Source: an uncultured Bacteroidota bacterium
Lineage (GTDB): Bacteria > Bacteroidota > Bacteroidia > Bacteroidales > F082
NCBI GenBank assembly: GCA_903891085.1
Contig: CAITDJ010000131.1
Coordinates: forward strand, 48,130 to 112,129
DNA: 64,000 bases
Reading direction: 5' to 3'
Under the pieces are notes generated by a model. That model did no database searches. It was not told the DNA's origin and saw nothing but the letters and a program-made list of their open reading frames with translations. The first letter of the stretch is position 1, and each line of letters starts with the position of its first letter. Of the stretch, positions 36,103 to 46,177 are shown in pieces. A program made the position numbers and the translations under genes.

Positions 36103-37909
36103 TAACACCGCTTTTATTGGCTCGCTTACGATCAGTCTCATCCAACAATATTTTACGTAAACGTAAAGACCTGGGTGTAATTTCAAGAAATTCGTCATCT
36201 CTGATATACTCCATAAATTCTTCCAATGAGAAACGGATGGCCGGGACGATCAGGATTTTTTCATCTGTACCTGATGCCCTTACGTTGGTAAGTTTCTTGG
36301 TTTTATTGATATTGAGTACCATATCGGTCGCACGGTTGTTCTCACCAATAACCTGTCCGGCATAAATATCTTCGTTTGGATTGGTAAAAAATCTGCCCCG
36401 GTCCTGAAGTTTCCAGATAGCATAAGGAATAGCTGTTCCGGTCTCCATTGAGATTAATGCGCCATTGGTTTTGGTAACAATGTCACCGCGCCATGGTTCG
36501 TAGCCCTTAAACCGGTGTCCGATGATAGCTTCTCCTTCAGTGGCTGTAAGCAGGTTGTTTCTCAAACCGATGATACCACGGGCAGGAATACTAAATTCGA
36601 GTTGCATACGGTCGCCTTTCGGGCTCATTTCCATGAGTTCCCCTTTGCGTTGTGTAACCTGTTCGATTACCTTACCTGAAAAATCATCCGGAACAAGAAT
36701 CGTAAGTATTTCGATAGGTTCATTTTTAACTCCATCGATTGTTTTAATGATTACCCTTGGTTGCCCTATCTGGAACTCATACCCTTCGCGACGCATTGTT
36801 TCGATAAGGATACTCAAATGCAAAATACCTCTGCCAAATACAAGCATGGCATCAGGTGAAGCTGTATCCTGAATACGCATGGCAAGATTTTTCTCCAGTT
36901 CCTTGTAAAGCCTGTCGCGCAAATGTCGTGATGTAACATATTTACCTTCTTTTCCGAAGAAAGGTGAATTATTGATGGTAAACAACATACTCATTGTTGG
37001 TTCATCAATGCGGATTGGAGGAAGTCCTTCCGGGTTCTCGAAATCAGCCACAGTATCTCCAATTTCAAAATCATCAATACCCATTACAGCAATCAGATCG
37101 CCAGCATAAATAGCTGCTTTGGTTCGTTCTTTTCCTAAGCCTTCGAAAGTATAAAGTTCCTTAATTACCGATTTGGTAATCTTTCCATCGCGTTTTACCA
37201 AACTGACACTCATTCCGGTTTGCAGCATGCCTCGTGATAAGCGTCCGACGGCAATACGTCCGACATAAGAACTGTAATCCAATGAAGTGATTTGCATCTG
37301 TGGTGTTCCGTCTTCAAAAACAGCCTTGGGAATATGTTGAATAATAATATCAAGTAAATATGAAACATCGATGGTTTGATTCTCCCAATGATCCGACATC
37401 CAACCATTTTTGGATGATCCAAACACAGTAGGGAAGTTTAGCTGGTCTTCCGAAGCGCCAAGATTAAACATCAAATCAAAAACGGCTTCCTGCACTTCAT
37501 CAGGACGACAATTTGGTTTGTCGACTTTGTTAATGACAACGATTGGTTTTAAACCGAGTTCAATGGCTTTTTGAAGTACAAAACGAGTTTGTGGCATAGG
37601 CCCTTCAAAGGCATCTACCAACAAAATAACACCATCTGCCATATTTAATACTCGTTCCACCTCACCACCAAAGTCGGCATGGCCCGGAGTATCAATAATA
37701 TTTATTTTTACGTCTTTGTAACGAACGGATACGTTTTTCGCCAAAATGGTGATGCCCCGTTCACGCTCCAAATCGTTGGAATCGAGGATGAGTTCACCCA
37801 TTTCCTGGTTGTCTCTGAACAGTTTTACCTGATGCAGGATGCGATCGACAAGCGTCGTTTTACCATGATCGACGTGGGCTATGATGGCAATGTTTCTGAT
37901 ATTGTGCAT
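36095..37909 (-). CDS. typA: Ribosome-associated GTPase TypA/BipA
   Basis: 604 residues. GTPase motifs: G1 AHVDHGKT near residue 11, G2 RGITI, G3 [15 protein letters not shown]4 NKVDKP, followed by EF-G-like domains II, III and V and the BipA-specific C-terminal domain. It binds the 70S ribosome and matters in cold and stress growth and in 50S assembly. Its promoter region is divergent from that of lplA. The LEA-2 gene overlaps its 3' end. Confidence 0.96.
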   Translation of the reverse strand: MHNIRNIAIIAHVDHGKTTLVDRILHQVKLFRDNQEMGELILDSNDLERERGITILAKNVSVRYKDVKINIIDTPGHADFGGEVERVLNMADGVILLVDAFEGPMPQTRFVLQKAIELGLKPIVVINKVDKPNCRPDEVQEAVFDLMFNLGASEDQLNFPTVFGSSKNGWMSDHWENQTIDVSYLLDIIIQHIPKAVFEDGTPQMQITSLDYSSYVGRIAVGRLSRGMLQTGMSVSLVKRDGKITKSVIKELYTFEGLGKERTKAAIYAGDLIAVMGIDDFEIGDTVADFENPEGLPPIRIDEPTMSMLFTINNSPFFGKEGKYVTSRHLRDRLYKELEKNLAMRIQDTASPDAMLVFGRGILHLSILIETMRREGYEFQIGQPRVIIKTIDGVKNEPIEILTILVPDDFSGKVIEQVTQRKGELMEMSPKGDRMQLEFSIPARGIIGLRNNLLTATEGEAIIGHRFKGYEPWRGDIVTKTNGALISMETGTAIPYAIWKLQDRGRFFTNPNEDIYAGQVIGENNRATDMVLNINKTKKLTNVRASGTDEKILIVPAIRFSLEEFMEYIRDDEFLEITPRSLRLRKILLDETDRKRANKSGVSE

Positions 37910-37941
37910 GTTAAGTTTGAATAAGTTTGTGAAAAGAGGTG

Positions 37942-37949
37942 CAAAAATA
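37942..37949 (-). promoter_or_regulatory. -7 element of typA
   Basis: Minus strand TATTTTTG, a TAnnTTTG match 32 nt before the typA start; no clear -33 TTG. Confidence 0.5.
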
Positions 37950-37981
37950 GACTAAAATTCTTTACCTGACGAATAAATCCT

Positions 37982-37989
37982 TAGATTTG
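37982..37989 (+). promoter_or_regulatory. -7 element of lplA
   Basis: TAGATTTG lies 30 nt before the ATG at 38020. It overlaps the alternative start at 37987, which argues for the later start. Divergent to the typA element 32 nt away. Confidence 0.5.
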
Positions 37990-38019
37990 CCAATTATACT
38001 CCAAATTCTGCTCCGATTC

Positions 38020-38994
38020 ATGATCTGTATCGACAAAAATTCCATTAATCCCTGGTTCAATCTTGCTGCAGATGAATTTGTGCTTAAAAATATGTCGGAG
38101 GATGTTTTTTTATTGTGGCAAAGTGCTGAGAGCATTGTTATTGGAAAGCACCAATTGCCCCATCAGGAAGTGGATTTGAGTATCCTTGAAAAGGAAAACA
38201 TCCAAATAATCAGACGTATTTCGGGTGGAGGAACGGTTTATCATGGGCCGGGAAATATTAATTTCAGTTTTATTACAACTGAAAACGCTGACAAGGTAAA
38301 CTTTCAAAAATTCAGTGAACCGATCATTCATTATCTGAATGAACTTGGAATATCGGCTGCTGTTAGCGGAAAAAGTAATATTACAATCGCTGACCTGAAA
38401 ATTTCGGGTAATGCCGCTTCAGTTCATAAAAGCCGGAGTTTGCACCATGGAACCTTACTTTTCGAATCCGACACCCAACGACTTGATTATTTACTTTCAA
38501 AACCAAAAAAGTTATACAAAACCAAGGCCGTAATGTCTAACCGTGCCAAGGTCACAACTATCGCAGATCACCTGCCACATAAAATCAGTTTTGACGAATT
38601 TTGCATTGGATTAAAGCGTAAAATCGTTGAATATTTTGAAATAAGTGAAGTGCGCCAGTTTACAGATGATGAAACAAGCATGATTTTGAAATTATCGCAC
38701 GATAAATATCAAAATTATAATTGGAATTTTGGATATTCACCTGATTATCAAGTTGATTGTAAGACAACACTTCATGGTGAGGTAATTTATTTTTCATTAA
38801 GTATAAAACAAGGTCGCGTGAATGCTGTTATTTCTCCTGATAATGTGCCTGCAAAAATATTGGACATAATTCAGAAAAACCTGTTCAACATTCAGCATTT
38901 GAGAACCTCCGTGTATTCAAGTTTACTTCCGGTAAAACAGGAATTGACGGATAATGATGATGAATTTAATGATTTGATTAACAATATATTATAA
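38020..38994 (+). CDS. lplA: Lipoate-protein ligase A-like protein
   Basis: 324 residues from the ATG at 38020. Ligase core: NPWFNLAADEFVL near residue 10, RRISGGGTVYHGPGN near 61-75 (lipoyl-adenylate loop), HHGTLLF and KAVMSNRAKVTTI. A C-terminal accessory domain (about 240-324) is present, so it resembles the full-length LplA type. It attaches scavenged lipoate to E2 or GcvH proteins. It lies 6 nt before the DUF1338 gene and probably leads that operon. Confidence 0.88.
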   Translation: MICIDKNSINPWFNLAADEFVLKNMSEDVFLLWQSAESIVIGKHQLPHQEVDLSILEKENIQIIRRISGGGTVYHGPGNINFSFITTENADKVNFQKFSEPIIHYLNELGISAAVSGKSNITIADLKISGNAASVHKSRSLHHGTLLFESDTQRLDYLLSKPKKLYKTKAVMSNRAKVTTIADHLPHKISFDEFCIGLKRKIVEYFEISEVRQFTDDETSMILKLSHDKYQNYNWNFGYSPDYQVDCKTTLHGEVIYFSLSIKQGRVNAVISPDNVPAKILDIIQKNLFNIQHLRTSVYSSLLPVKQELTDNDDEFNDLINNIL

Positions 38995-39000
38995 ATATTT

Positions 39001-39813
39001 ATGACAAATTTAAACAACATCTTTGACCGACTTTGGGATGATTATACCAAGCAAAATCCCTCGGTACTTCGTATTTATAACCTTTTCGCTAATGAAGGCG
39101 AAATGGTTGAGAATGACCATATTGCTTTCCGCACCTTTGATGATCCACGCATTGATATTGACGTGTTGGCGAAGCCATTTATTCAAGCGGGATATGTGTT
39201 TAAAGGGGATTATCATTTCACGGAAAAGCATTTGTATGCTAAGCATTTTGAGTGTGATGGCGCTCCACGTGTGTTTATTTCTGCACTGAGAACAAAAGAT
39301 TTTAGTAAGTTATTGCAGCAAAAAGTTACCGAAACTGTTGATAAAATCCCAGCGGAAATGTTGCAATCCGATGCGTTAATATATAGTGGAAGTGTTTGGG
39401 GAACAGTTAGTTATGAGGATTATGAACTGCTTCGGCAAGAATCGGAATATGCAGCATGGCTGTTGGTAAACGGTTTCAGGGCAAACCACTTCACAGTAAG
39501 TGTTAATTCGCTGAAAAAATTCCATACAGTCGAAAAAGTGAACCAGTTCATCTCCGGCAACGGCTTCCGTATCAATGATTCCGGTGGAGAGATAAAAGGT
39601 ACTCCGGCAGAATTACTTGAGCAATCAAGCACCCGTTCCGAGCCAATTGAAATGGAGTTTGTAGAGGGAATGAAAGAAATTCCTGGTTGCTATTATGAAT
39701 TTGCCCGGAGGTATACAGATCAGGATGGTAAACTGTATTCCGGATTTATCGCTAAATCAGCCGATAAAATTTTTGAAAGTACAAATGCAATCAAAAAATT
39801 GAAATTATTCTAA
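39001..39813 (+). CDS. DUF1338 family protein, probable 2-oxoadipate dioxygenase/decarboxylase-like
   Basis: 270 residues, a vicinal-oxygen-chelate-like fold. By position, likely iron ligands are His40 in DHIAFRTF, His163 in NHFTVSVN and Glu233 in YYEFARR. Arg44, four residues after His40, matches the substrate arginine spacing I recall for HglS/YdcJ. That enzyme turns 2-oxoadipate into D-2-hydroxyglutarate in lysine breakdown. This is a shorter member (HglS has about 460 residues), so the exact substrate is uncertain. A flavoprotein of the YdiJ type starts 14 nt downstream. Confidence 0.8.
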   Translation: MTNLNNIFDRLWDDYTKQNPSVLRIYNLFANEGEMVENDHIAFRTFDDPRIDIDVLAKPFIQAGYVFKGDYHFTEKHLYAKHFECDGAPRVFISALRTKDFSKLLQQKVTETVDKIPAEMLQSDALIYSGSVWGTVSYEDYELLRQESEYAAWLLVNGFRANHFTVSVNSLKKFHTVEKVNQFISGNGFRINDSGGEIKGTPAELLEQSSTRSEPIEMEFVEGMKEIPGCYYEFARRYTDQDGKLYSGFIAKSADKIFESTNAIKKLKLF

Positions 39814-39827
39814 TCAATTAATTTATT

Positions 39828-42764
39828 ATGCGTAATTCATTGATATATAATCGTCTGAACGAATTGCAGAAAAATTTTGATGGCGATATTCTGGTTGATG
39901 AAGCAACCCGTTTGATTTATGCAACTGATGCCTCTGCTTACCGCGAAAAACCCCTGGCAGTTGCCCGGCCTGCAAATGCTGAAGATATCAGAAAACTAAT
40001 TTTTCTTGCATTAGATACCAAAACAGCGCTCATACCACGTGCAGCAGGTACTTCATTGGCGGGTCAGGTTGTGGGAAACGGAATCATCGTGGATGTTTCG
40101 AAATACATGACTTCTATCCTTGAATTGAATGTTGAGAAACATTGGGTGCGTGTGCAACCCGGGGTGATTTTGAGCGAATTGAATAAATATCTGGAGCCAT
40201 ACAGCTTGTTTTTCGGGCCTGAAACATCGACCGCAAATCGTTGTATGATGGGTGGAATGGTTGGAAACAATGCTTGTGGGGCACATTCGTTGGTCTATGG
40301 AAGTACGCGTGATCATACCCTGGAATTAAAAACTTTGCTGAGCGATGGAACAGATGTGATATTCAATTCCATATCAAATAAGGAGTTTACTTCTAAATGT
40401 ACATTGGACTCACGAGAGGGAAATGTTTACCGTAACATTCATCAACTATTAACAGACAAAACAAATCAGGAGCAGATTCGAAAGGAATATCCGCACCAAA
40501 GTCTGAAACGAAGAAACACGGGTTATACAATCGATTTATTGCTTGAAACACAGGTGTTTTCAGAGAATGATGTCCCTTTTAACTTTTGTAAATTATTGGC
40601 AGGCTCCGAAGGAACATTGGCTTTCACCACCGAAATTAAACTGAACCTTGTGCCATTGCCTCCCAAGGCCAAAGCGCTGGTATGTGTGCACCTTGATACA
40701 ATCAGTCAGTCATTGCAAGCCAACCTGATTGCCTTGCAATTTAATCCAGTTTCAATCGAGTTGATGGACAAAACCATCATGGATCTTACCAAAGAAAATA
40801 TTGAGCAAAACAAAAACCGATTCTTCGTTAGTGGCGATCCCGGTGCCATTCTGATTGTTGAATTTGCTGAGGAATCCTTCGATTTGGTTGATACGAAATC
40901 GATTCAAATGGAAACTGCCATAAGAACAGCCGGGTTTGGTTTCCATTTTCCGGTGGTTAAGGGAAAGGACATGAATAAGGTTTGGGACTTACGTAAAGCC
41001 GGATTGGGTATTTTGAATAATATGGTTGGAGATGCAAAACCTGTTCCTGTAATTGAAGATACCGCAGTGCATCCCACATTACTTCCTGCATATATTGCTG
41101 ATATTGACAGCATGCTTGCTTCATATGGTAAAACCTGTGTTTATTATGCACATATCGCCACTGGTGAACTGCATTTACGGCCAATTCTGAACCTCAAAGA
41201 TTCATCTGATGTTGAGTTGTTTTATAAAATCGCATTGGAAACTGCCAAATTGGTAAAAAAATATAAAGGTTCGCTTAGTGGTGAACATGGTGATGGCAGA
41301 CTTCGCGGGGAGTTCATTCCACTGATGATTGGTGAGCATAATTATAATTTGCTTCGGAATATCAAACATACCTGGGACCCTGATAATATTTTCAATCCCA
41401 ATAAAATTGTTGAAACACCCAGGATGAATACCTCCTTACGCTACGAACCTGGTAGTGTTCAACGGGAGATTAAGACATATTTCAACTTTTCTAAAGATAT
41501 TGGGGTTCTTCGTGCTGCGGAAAAATGCAATGGCTCGGCAGATTGCCGAAAGACAGAAATCACTGGTGGAACAATGTGTCCTTCTTATATGGCAACACGA
41601 GACGAGCACGCAACAACAAGGGCCCGTGCCAATGTTTTGCGCGAATTTCTGACAAATTCGACCAAGGAAAATCCGTTCGATCACAAAGAGATTTACCAGA
41701 TCATGGACTTATGCATCTCGTGCAAAGCGTGTAAATCAGAATGCCCAAGCAGTGTGGATGTTGCCAAGCTGAAAGCTGAATTTTTACAACATTATTATGA
41801 TGCAAACGGATCGTCAGTCCGATCAAAATTGATTGCTAATATTTCTACAATCAATTGGTTAGGTAGTTATTTTCCTGCTTTGACAAATTTCTTTCTCAGT
41901 AACCCGATTGTGAGCTTTTTCATTAAAAAAATGATTGGATTTTCAACAAAGCGCAACATTCCAATACTTTACAAAATCACTCTTGATAATTGGTTTAAAA
42001 CCCACAATAGAAAAACGAATATAACTGAATACAAGGGTAAAGTTTATCTGTTCAATGATGAATTTACGCGTTTCAATGATACTGAAATTGGAATCGCTGC
42101 AATTTTGCTGTTGACAAAACTAGGTTATGAGGTTATTATTCCGGATCATATGGAAAGTGGCAGGACTTATTTGAGTAAAGGATTTGTCAGGAAAGCGAAA
42201 AAAATAGCCAATCGTAATGTGCAGATGCTTGAATCCAGCATAACACCAGACTCACCTTTGGTGGGTATTGAGCCATCAGCGATATTGACTTTCCGCGATG
42301 AATATCCTGAATTGGTTGATGAAAATTTGGTTGGAAAAGCCAAGTTAATAGCAGCCAATACATTAACGATAGAAGAATTTATTTGGAGGGAATTTGAAAA
42401 GGGCAATATAAAACCTGATCAGTTCAAATCAGGACAACAGCATATTATTTACCATGGCCATTGTCAGCAAAAATCGATTGCTTCAACATCACCCGCGATA
42501 AAAATACTTGGTATTCCAAATGGTTGGTCGTGTACGGAGATTCCCTCCGGCTGTTGCGGCATGGCCGGTTCTTTTGGGTTTGAAAAAGAACATTATGATA
42601 TTTCGATGAAGATAGGTGAGTTGGTTTTGTTCCCTGCTGTCAGAAATGTCCATGAAACGGTTGTTATTGCTGCTTCGGGCACCTCGTGTAGGCATCAGAT
42701 ACATGAAGGGACACAACGTGTTGCGAAACACCCTGTGCAATTGCTTTATGATGCGCTAATTTGA
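39828..42764 (+). CDS. FAD-binding and 4Fe-4S oxidoreductase, YdiJ/D-2-hydroxyglutarate dehydrogenase-like
   Basis: 978 residues. N-terminal FAD-binding domain (RAAGTSLAGQVVGNGIIVDVSKYM near 64-85), FAD-linked oxidase C-terminal domain with LSGEHGDGRLRGEF near 480, an Fe-S segment (NGSADCRKTEITGGTMCPSY near 567; CISCKACKSECPSS near 630-643), then a C-terminal CCG-type heterodisulfide-reductase-like domain (HGHCQQKS, SGCCGMAGSFG). This order is that of YdiJ-type enzymes that oxidise D-2-hydroxy acids. Next to DUF1338 it probably oxidises D-2-hydroxyglutarate to 2-oxoglutarate; D-lactate or glycolate are alternatives. Confidence 0.88.
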   Translation: MRNSLIYNRLNELQKNFDGDILVDEATRLIYATDASAYREKPLAVARPANAEDIRKLIFLALDTKTALIPRAAGTSLAGQVVGNGIIVDVSKYMTSILELNVEKHWVRVQPGVILSELNKYLEPYSLFFGPETSTANRCMMGGMVGNNACGAHSLVYGSTRDHTLELKTLLSDGTDVIFNSISNKEFTSKCTLDSREGNVYRNIHQLLTDKTNQEQIRKEYPHQSLKRRNTGYTIDLLLETQVFSENDVPFNFCKLLAGSEGTLAFTTEIKLNLVPLPPKAKALVCVHLDTISQSLQANLIALQFNPVSIELMDKTIMDLTKENIEQNKNRFFVSGDPGAILIVEFAEESFDLVDTKSIQMETAIRTAGFGFHFPVVKGKDMNKVWDLRKAGLGILNNMVGDAKPVPVIEDTAVHPTLLPAYIADIDSMLASYGKTCVYYAHIATGELHLRPILNLKDSSDVELFYKIALETAKLVKKYKGSLSGEHGDGRLRGEFIPLMIGEHNYNLLRNIKHTWDPDNIFNPNKIVETPRMNTSLRYEPGSVQREIKTYFNFSKDIGVLRAAEKCNGSADCRKTEITGGTMCPSYMATRDEHATTRARANVLREFLTNSTKENPFDHKEIYQIMDLCISCKACKSECPSSVDVAKLKAEFLQHYYDANGSSVRSKLIANISTINWLGSYFPALTNFFLSNPIVSFFIKKMIGFSTKRNIPILYKITLDNWFKTHNRKTNITEYKGKVYLFNDEFTRFNDTEIGIAAILLLTKLGYEVIIPDHMESGRTYLSKGFVRKAKKIANRNVQMLESSITPDSPLVGIEPSAILTFRDEYPELVDENLVGKAKLIAANTLTIEEFIWREFEKGNIKPDQFKSGQQHIIYHGHCQQKSIASTSPAIKILGIPNGWSCTEIPSGCCGMAGSFGFEKEHYDISMKIGELVLFPAVRNVHETVVIAASGTSCRHQIHEGTQRVAKHPVQLLYDALI

Positions 42765-42949
42765 AGCCATTCAGTGTTTTTAATTCAAAAAGTTCCAGCT
42801 TGAAATCCGAACCAGCAATTCAGTTTCCTATTGCTTTTTTGAAAATAATAATATATTTCCCAATCATGGAATTATTCTATCAACATGAATTATATTATTC
42901 TCAATTATTATTTTTAATTATCGGGAGATCAATTATATAAGAATTGATT

Positions 42950-42957
42950 TACTTTTG
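42950..42957 (+). promoter_or_regulatory. -7 element of the second LruC gene
   Basis: TACTTTTG, 48 nt before the start codon; no clear -33 partner. The AT-rich remainder of gap 42765-43005 shows nothing else. Confidence 0.5.
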
Positions 42958-43005
42958 GCACGACCATTGTTAATTATGAAACAGAAAAAAACAAAATAAT
43001 TTCAA

Positions 43006-44874
43006 ATGAAAAAAATACATTTACTCCTCATCGCTATTAGTTGTATGATGTTTGTTATTTCATGTAATAAAACAACAGAGAATCCAGTACCAATTAAAAT
43101 TATTGAGCAGTTGATAATTCCGGATGGATTTACTTTTGAATCCACCATGGAGAAGGAAATTACCATCATTATGCCTGCTTCAGTTGATTTTACAACCTTA
43201 AGGAGTCGTGTAAATGTATATACTGATTATCCCTTACATGGCGGTACGTTGCTTAGTTCAGCTGCCGTAGTTGAAAATGGAATGTCAGCTATTCGTGTAA
43301 AAGTTCCAAGTTCGCTACAACAGTTATATATAGAAACGCTGGCTGGAAATGTACTCGTTTCAATTCTACCTACTCAAACACAAAAAGAAGGTGGAATCAT
43401 CATTGATTTCAATGAACCTATCAGTTTTACCGAACCTGCTCCCATCGATGGTTTGAAAAGTAATTTGGTAAACAACTCCGATATACAAGGGTTAAGATTG
43501 AAGCAAGCGAATTCATTCGTGAATTTGGTTCAGAATGGAGATTTTTCGGTGAATATTTTCGGCACCATGTCTGATTGGCCCTCACCTATGGTGGCTGATG
43601 GTAAGTGGTATATAACCTCAACCTTGGGTGTTAATTATGCCAGGCAGTATGTGCAGGGTAGTGAGAAAATGCTTCGCAAAACATCGAGTCCTGCAAGATA
43701 TGGCGGTGTGGCTCAGTTAGTTGCTGCTAGTCCGGGCGATTTGATCACTTTTACTTCTGATATCCGGTCAACCGGAAATGCCAGTAATATTTCCTGGTTG
43801 TTTCTTATCCCGCGAAATGCTGCAGGCCAGTCAATCTCTTTTTATAGTATTCAAACAAACAATACCAGCAATGTTTGGCTTACAAAAACAATTGCTGCTA
43901 CCATGCCTGCAGGAACTGTTTCTGTGCAAATCCTTCTATGGAGTCATATTTACGGTGGCGCTATCGATTATGATAATGTTATCGTTACTGGGCCTGTGAA
44001 TGATTCTGATGACGATGGTGTAGATAATGATCTTGACGAATACCCTGATGATGCCACGCGTGCATTCAATGTATATTATCCAAATGCTACTGATTTTGGA
44101 AGCCTTGCTTATGAAGATTTATGGCCCGGAAAAGGTGATTATGATTTTAATGATCTTGTCTTGGATTACCGTTTAAAACAAGTATTGAATGCCAATAATA
44201 AACTCGTTGAGTTCTTCCTCGATTATTCAGTCAGGGCTATTGGTGCAGAATTGGAAAATGGATTTGGGATTGAAATTCCCGGCACTACTTCCTCATCAAT
44301 TAGTTCGGTGACTGGCACTCATCTTACAGAAGATTATATAAATTTAAACAGCAATGGAACTGAGGCGGGTCAGGACAGGGCTGTGGTGATTCTGTTTGAT
44401 AATGCATTCAGTATGATGACAAATCCGGGCGGTGGTTTCGGGGTAAATGTGAGTTTAGATGCCAGCTGGGTTGAACCAACAATGTACCAACTGTATGTAT
44501 CTTTTGCGCAACCAGTGCTTTTACAATCTACTGGATTCGCACCATTCAATCCTTTTTTGATCGTCAACAAAGTGCGTGGTGTTGAAGTGCATTTACCTGG
44601 TAAAACACCCACCAACCTGGCTGATGTAACCTTACTTGGAACCTGGTTTGATGATTCAGATCCGTTAAGCGGAAAATATTATCAGTCCGTTTCAAATCTC
44701 CCCTGGGCCATTGACGTTCCGGTAAAATTTGATTATGCCGTTGAGAAGAATGAAATTATTGAAGCTCACCTGAAATTTGGAGCCTGGGCCGAAAGTGGCG
44801 GAGTTTTATTTAACGATTGGTATAAGGAATTAAGTGGATACCGCAACGCTAACCTGATCTATACACATGATTGA
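43006..44874 (+). CDS. LruC domain-containing lipoprotein with a carbohydrate-binding-like module
   Basis: 622 residues. Lipoprotein signal with Cys20 (MFVISC). After an N-terminal beta region, residues about 170-335 look like a jelly-roll/CBM-type module (NLVQNGDFS, SSPARYGGVAQLVAASPGDLITFTSDIRS, YDNVIVTG). The C-terminal LruC domain (about 335-622) has the aspartate-rich loop DSDDDGVDNDLDEYPDD and the paralogous motif YEDLWPGKGDYDFNDLV. It shares signal type and C-terminus with the protein at 5046 but not the Ig repeats. Surface location is inferred; function unknown. Confidence 0.87.
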   Translation: MKKIHLLLIAISCMMFVISCNKTTENPVPIKIIEQLIIPDGFTFESTMEKEITIIMPASVDFTTLRSRVNVYTDYPLHGGTLLSSAAVVENGMSAIRVKVPSSLQQLYIETLAGNVLVSILPTQTQKEGGIIIDFNEPISFTEPAPIDGLKSNLVNNSDIQGLRLKQANSFVNLVQNGDFSVNIFGTMSDWPSPMVADGKWYITSTLGVNYARQYVQGSEKMLRKTSSPARYGGVAQLVAASPGDLITFTSDIRSTGNASNISWLFLIPRNAAGQSISFYSIQTNNTSNVWLTKTIAATMPAGTVSVQILLWSHIYGGAIDYDNVIVTGPVNDSDDDGVDNDLDEYPDDATRAFNVYYPNATDFGSLAYEDLWPGKGDYDFNDLVLDYRLKQVLNANNKLVEFFLDYSVRAIGAELENGFGIEIPGTTSSSISSVTGTHLTEDYINLNSNGTEAGQDRAVVILFDNAFSMMTNPGGGFGVNVSLDASWVEPTMYQLYVSFAQPVLLQSTGFAPFNPFLIVNKVRGVEVHLPGKTPTNLADVTLLGTWFDDSDPLSGKYYQSVSNLPWAIDVPVKFDYAVEKNEIIEAHLKFGAWAESGGVLFNDWYKELSGYRNANLIYTHD

Positions 44875-45002
44875 TTCATTGTAAATTAACGACAAGTCGA
44901 ATCGGAAATTGTTTGTCTTTAAAAGCAAATCAGTATTGTTGGTTTGGATTATTATGATCAATAAACTGTAATGAATTTTGAAATCCAACTTTGAAGCAAT
45001 AA

Positions 45003-45368
45003 TTACTTATTCAACCAATCCAGTGCTTCCTCTTTTGTTAAGAAAATCTTAACCTTTAATCCACAGTTCACTGCAACAGTTTTCCAGAAATCAGCATCAT
45101 CCACCTGATTCGGATTGCAAACAATAGCTACCATCGCTACTCCTGGTGCTTGTTCAGAAATAAATTTTGCTGATTCGTACATATCGAAGGTTCCCAGTTT
45201 ATACTTCAAGCCGGTTTCATCCCATAACACATGTGTGCAATTGGATAAAATAGTTGCCTCTATCAAAGCCATTCCATAATCAATGACCTGCTGCATATTT
45301 TCGTCTTCCCCTGTTGTTTTGACTTTGAGGATGGGATGGTTACTCTCAATTGTAAATGAGATAGCCAT
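45003..45368 (-). CDS. STAS/SpoIIAA-like domain protein
   Basis: 121 residues with the beta-alpha pattern of SpoIIAA-like/SEC14-related small proteins: a hydrophobic strand (LKVKTTGE), a long first helix (QQVIDYGMALIEA), THVLWDETGLKYKLGTFDMYESAKF, then VAMVAIVCNP and a terminal helix KEEALDWLNK. No enzyme residues are evident. A regulatory or scaffolding role is possible. Single gene. The AT-rich gap 45369-45556 holds nothing I recognise. Confidence 0.6.
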   Translation of the reverse strand: MAISFTIESNHPILKVKTTGEDENMQQVIDYGMALIEATILSNCTHVLWDETGLKYKLGTFDMYESAKFISEQAPGVAMVAIVCNPNQVDDADFWKTVAVNCGLKVKIFLTKEEALDWLNK

Positions 45369-45556
45369 TTTTAATCGTGCAATTAGTTATCGTTTTTTTT
45401 AAAACTAATAATTCTAATTTGATTAGTAAAGAAACAATTATCCTGATTGAAATAGATTGAAATAATCAGCCGGAACTCTTAGTCCTGAATAGACTATTTG
45501 TTATTGATAATTAATGGGTTAAAGGAATAAATTATCTTAAGAAAAATGGAATGAAC

Positions 45557-46165
45557 CTAAAAGTGACTATTCTGTTTTGAGATTTCATTGATTACGTCAC
45601 GATGTATTTTCAACACCTGGGGAATCAAAAGTGATTTACCTTCATTTTGTATGACAAAATCTGCAAGCAATATTTTTTTCTCCTCAGGCCACTGACGGGC
45701 TATTCGGCTCTTAATCTCTTTTAACGAAAGCTTATCACGCTGCATTATTCGTTCAATTCGGGTATGTTCGGGTGCGGTCACCACGATCATACCATCCAAT
45801 TCCTTGTCATATCCGGTTTCATACAAAATGGCTGCTTCATAGAGTATATATGGTTTTGATTGAAGATCAGCAGCCCATGATTCAAATCGGTGGTGTAATG
45901 CCGGATGGATCACTGAATTGACGAAATGCATGGCTTCCGGCTGATTGAATATTTTTTTCGCCAATACTTTTGTTTTGATTTCCTTATTTGAATTGTACAT
46001 ACTCTTCCCAAAATACTTCACCATTTTCTCATATACGTCAGGATTGCCATAGAGTTTTTTGGCTTCTTTATCCGCGAAAAATACTGGGACCTTCAATACT
46101 TCAAAGATACTGCATACCAGCGATTTACCACTACCAATATTTCCTGTAATTCCTATTTTTTTCAT
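45557..46165 (-). CDS. coaE: Dephospho-CoA kinase
   Basis: 202 residues. P-loop GITGNIGSGKS at residues 4-14, ADKEAK near 32, the hydrophobic VNSVIHPALHHRFESW region and the LID RIMQRDKLSLKEIKSRIARQ near 138-157. Last step of coenzyme A synthesis. It starts 12 nt after YbbR on the same strand, so the two are an operon. Confidence 0.95.
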   Translation of the reverse strand: MKKIGITGNIGSGKSLVCSIFEVLKVPVFFADKEAKKLYGNPDVYEKMVKYFGKSMYNSNKEIKTKVLAKKIFNQPEAMHFVNSVIHPALHHRFESWAADLQSKPYILYEAAILYETGYDKELDGMIVVTAPEHTRIERIMQRDKLSLKEIKSRIARQWPEEKKILLADFVIQNEGKSLLIPQVLKIHRDVINEISKQNSHF

Positions 46166-46177
46166 TCGCCAACTTTA

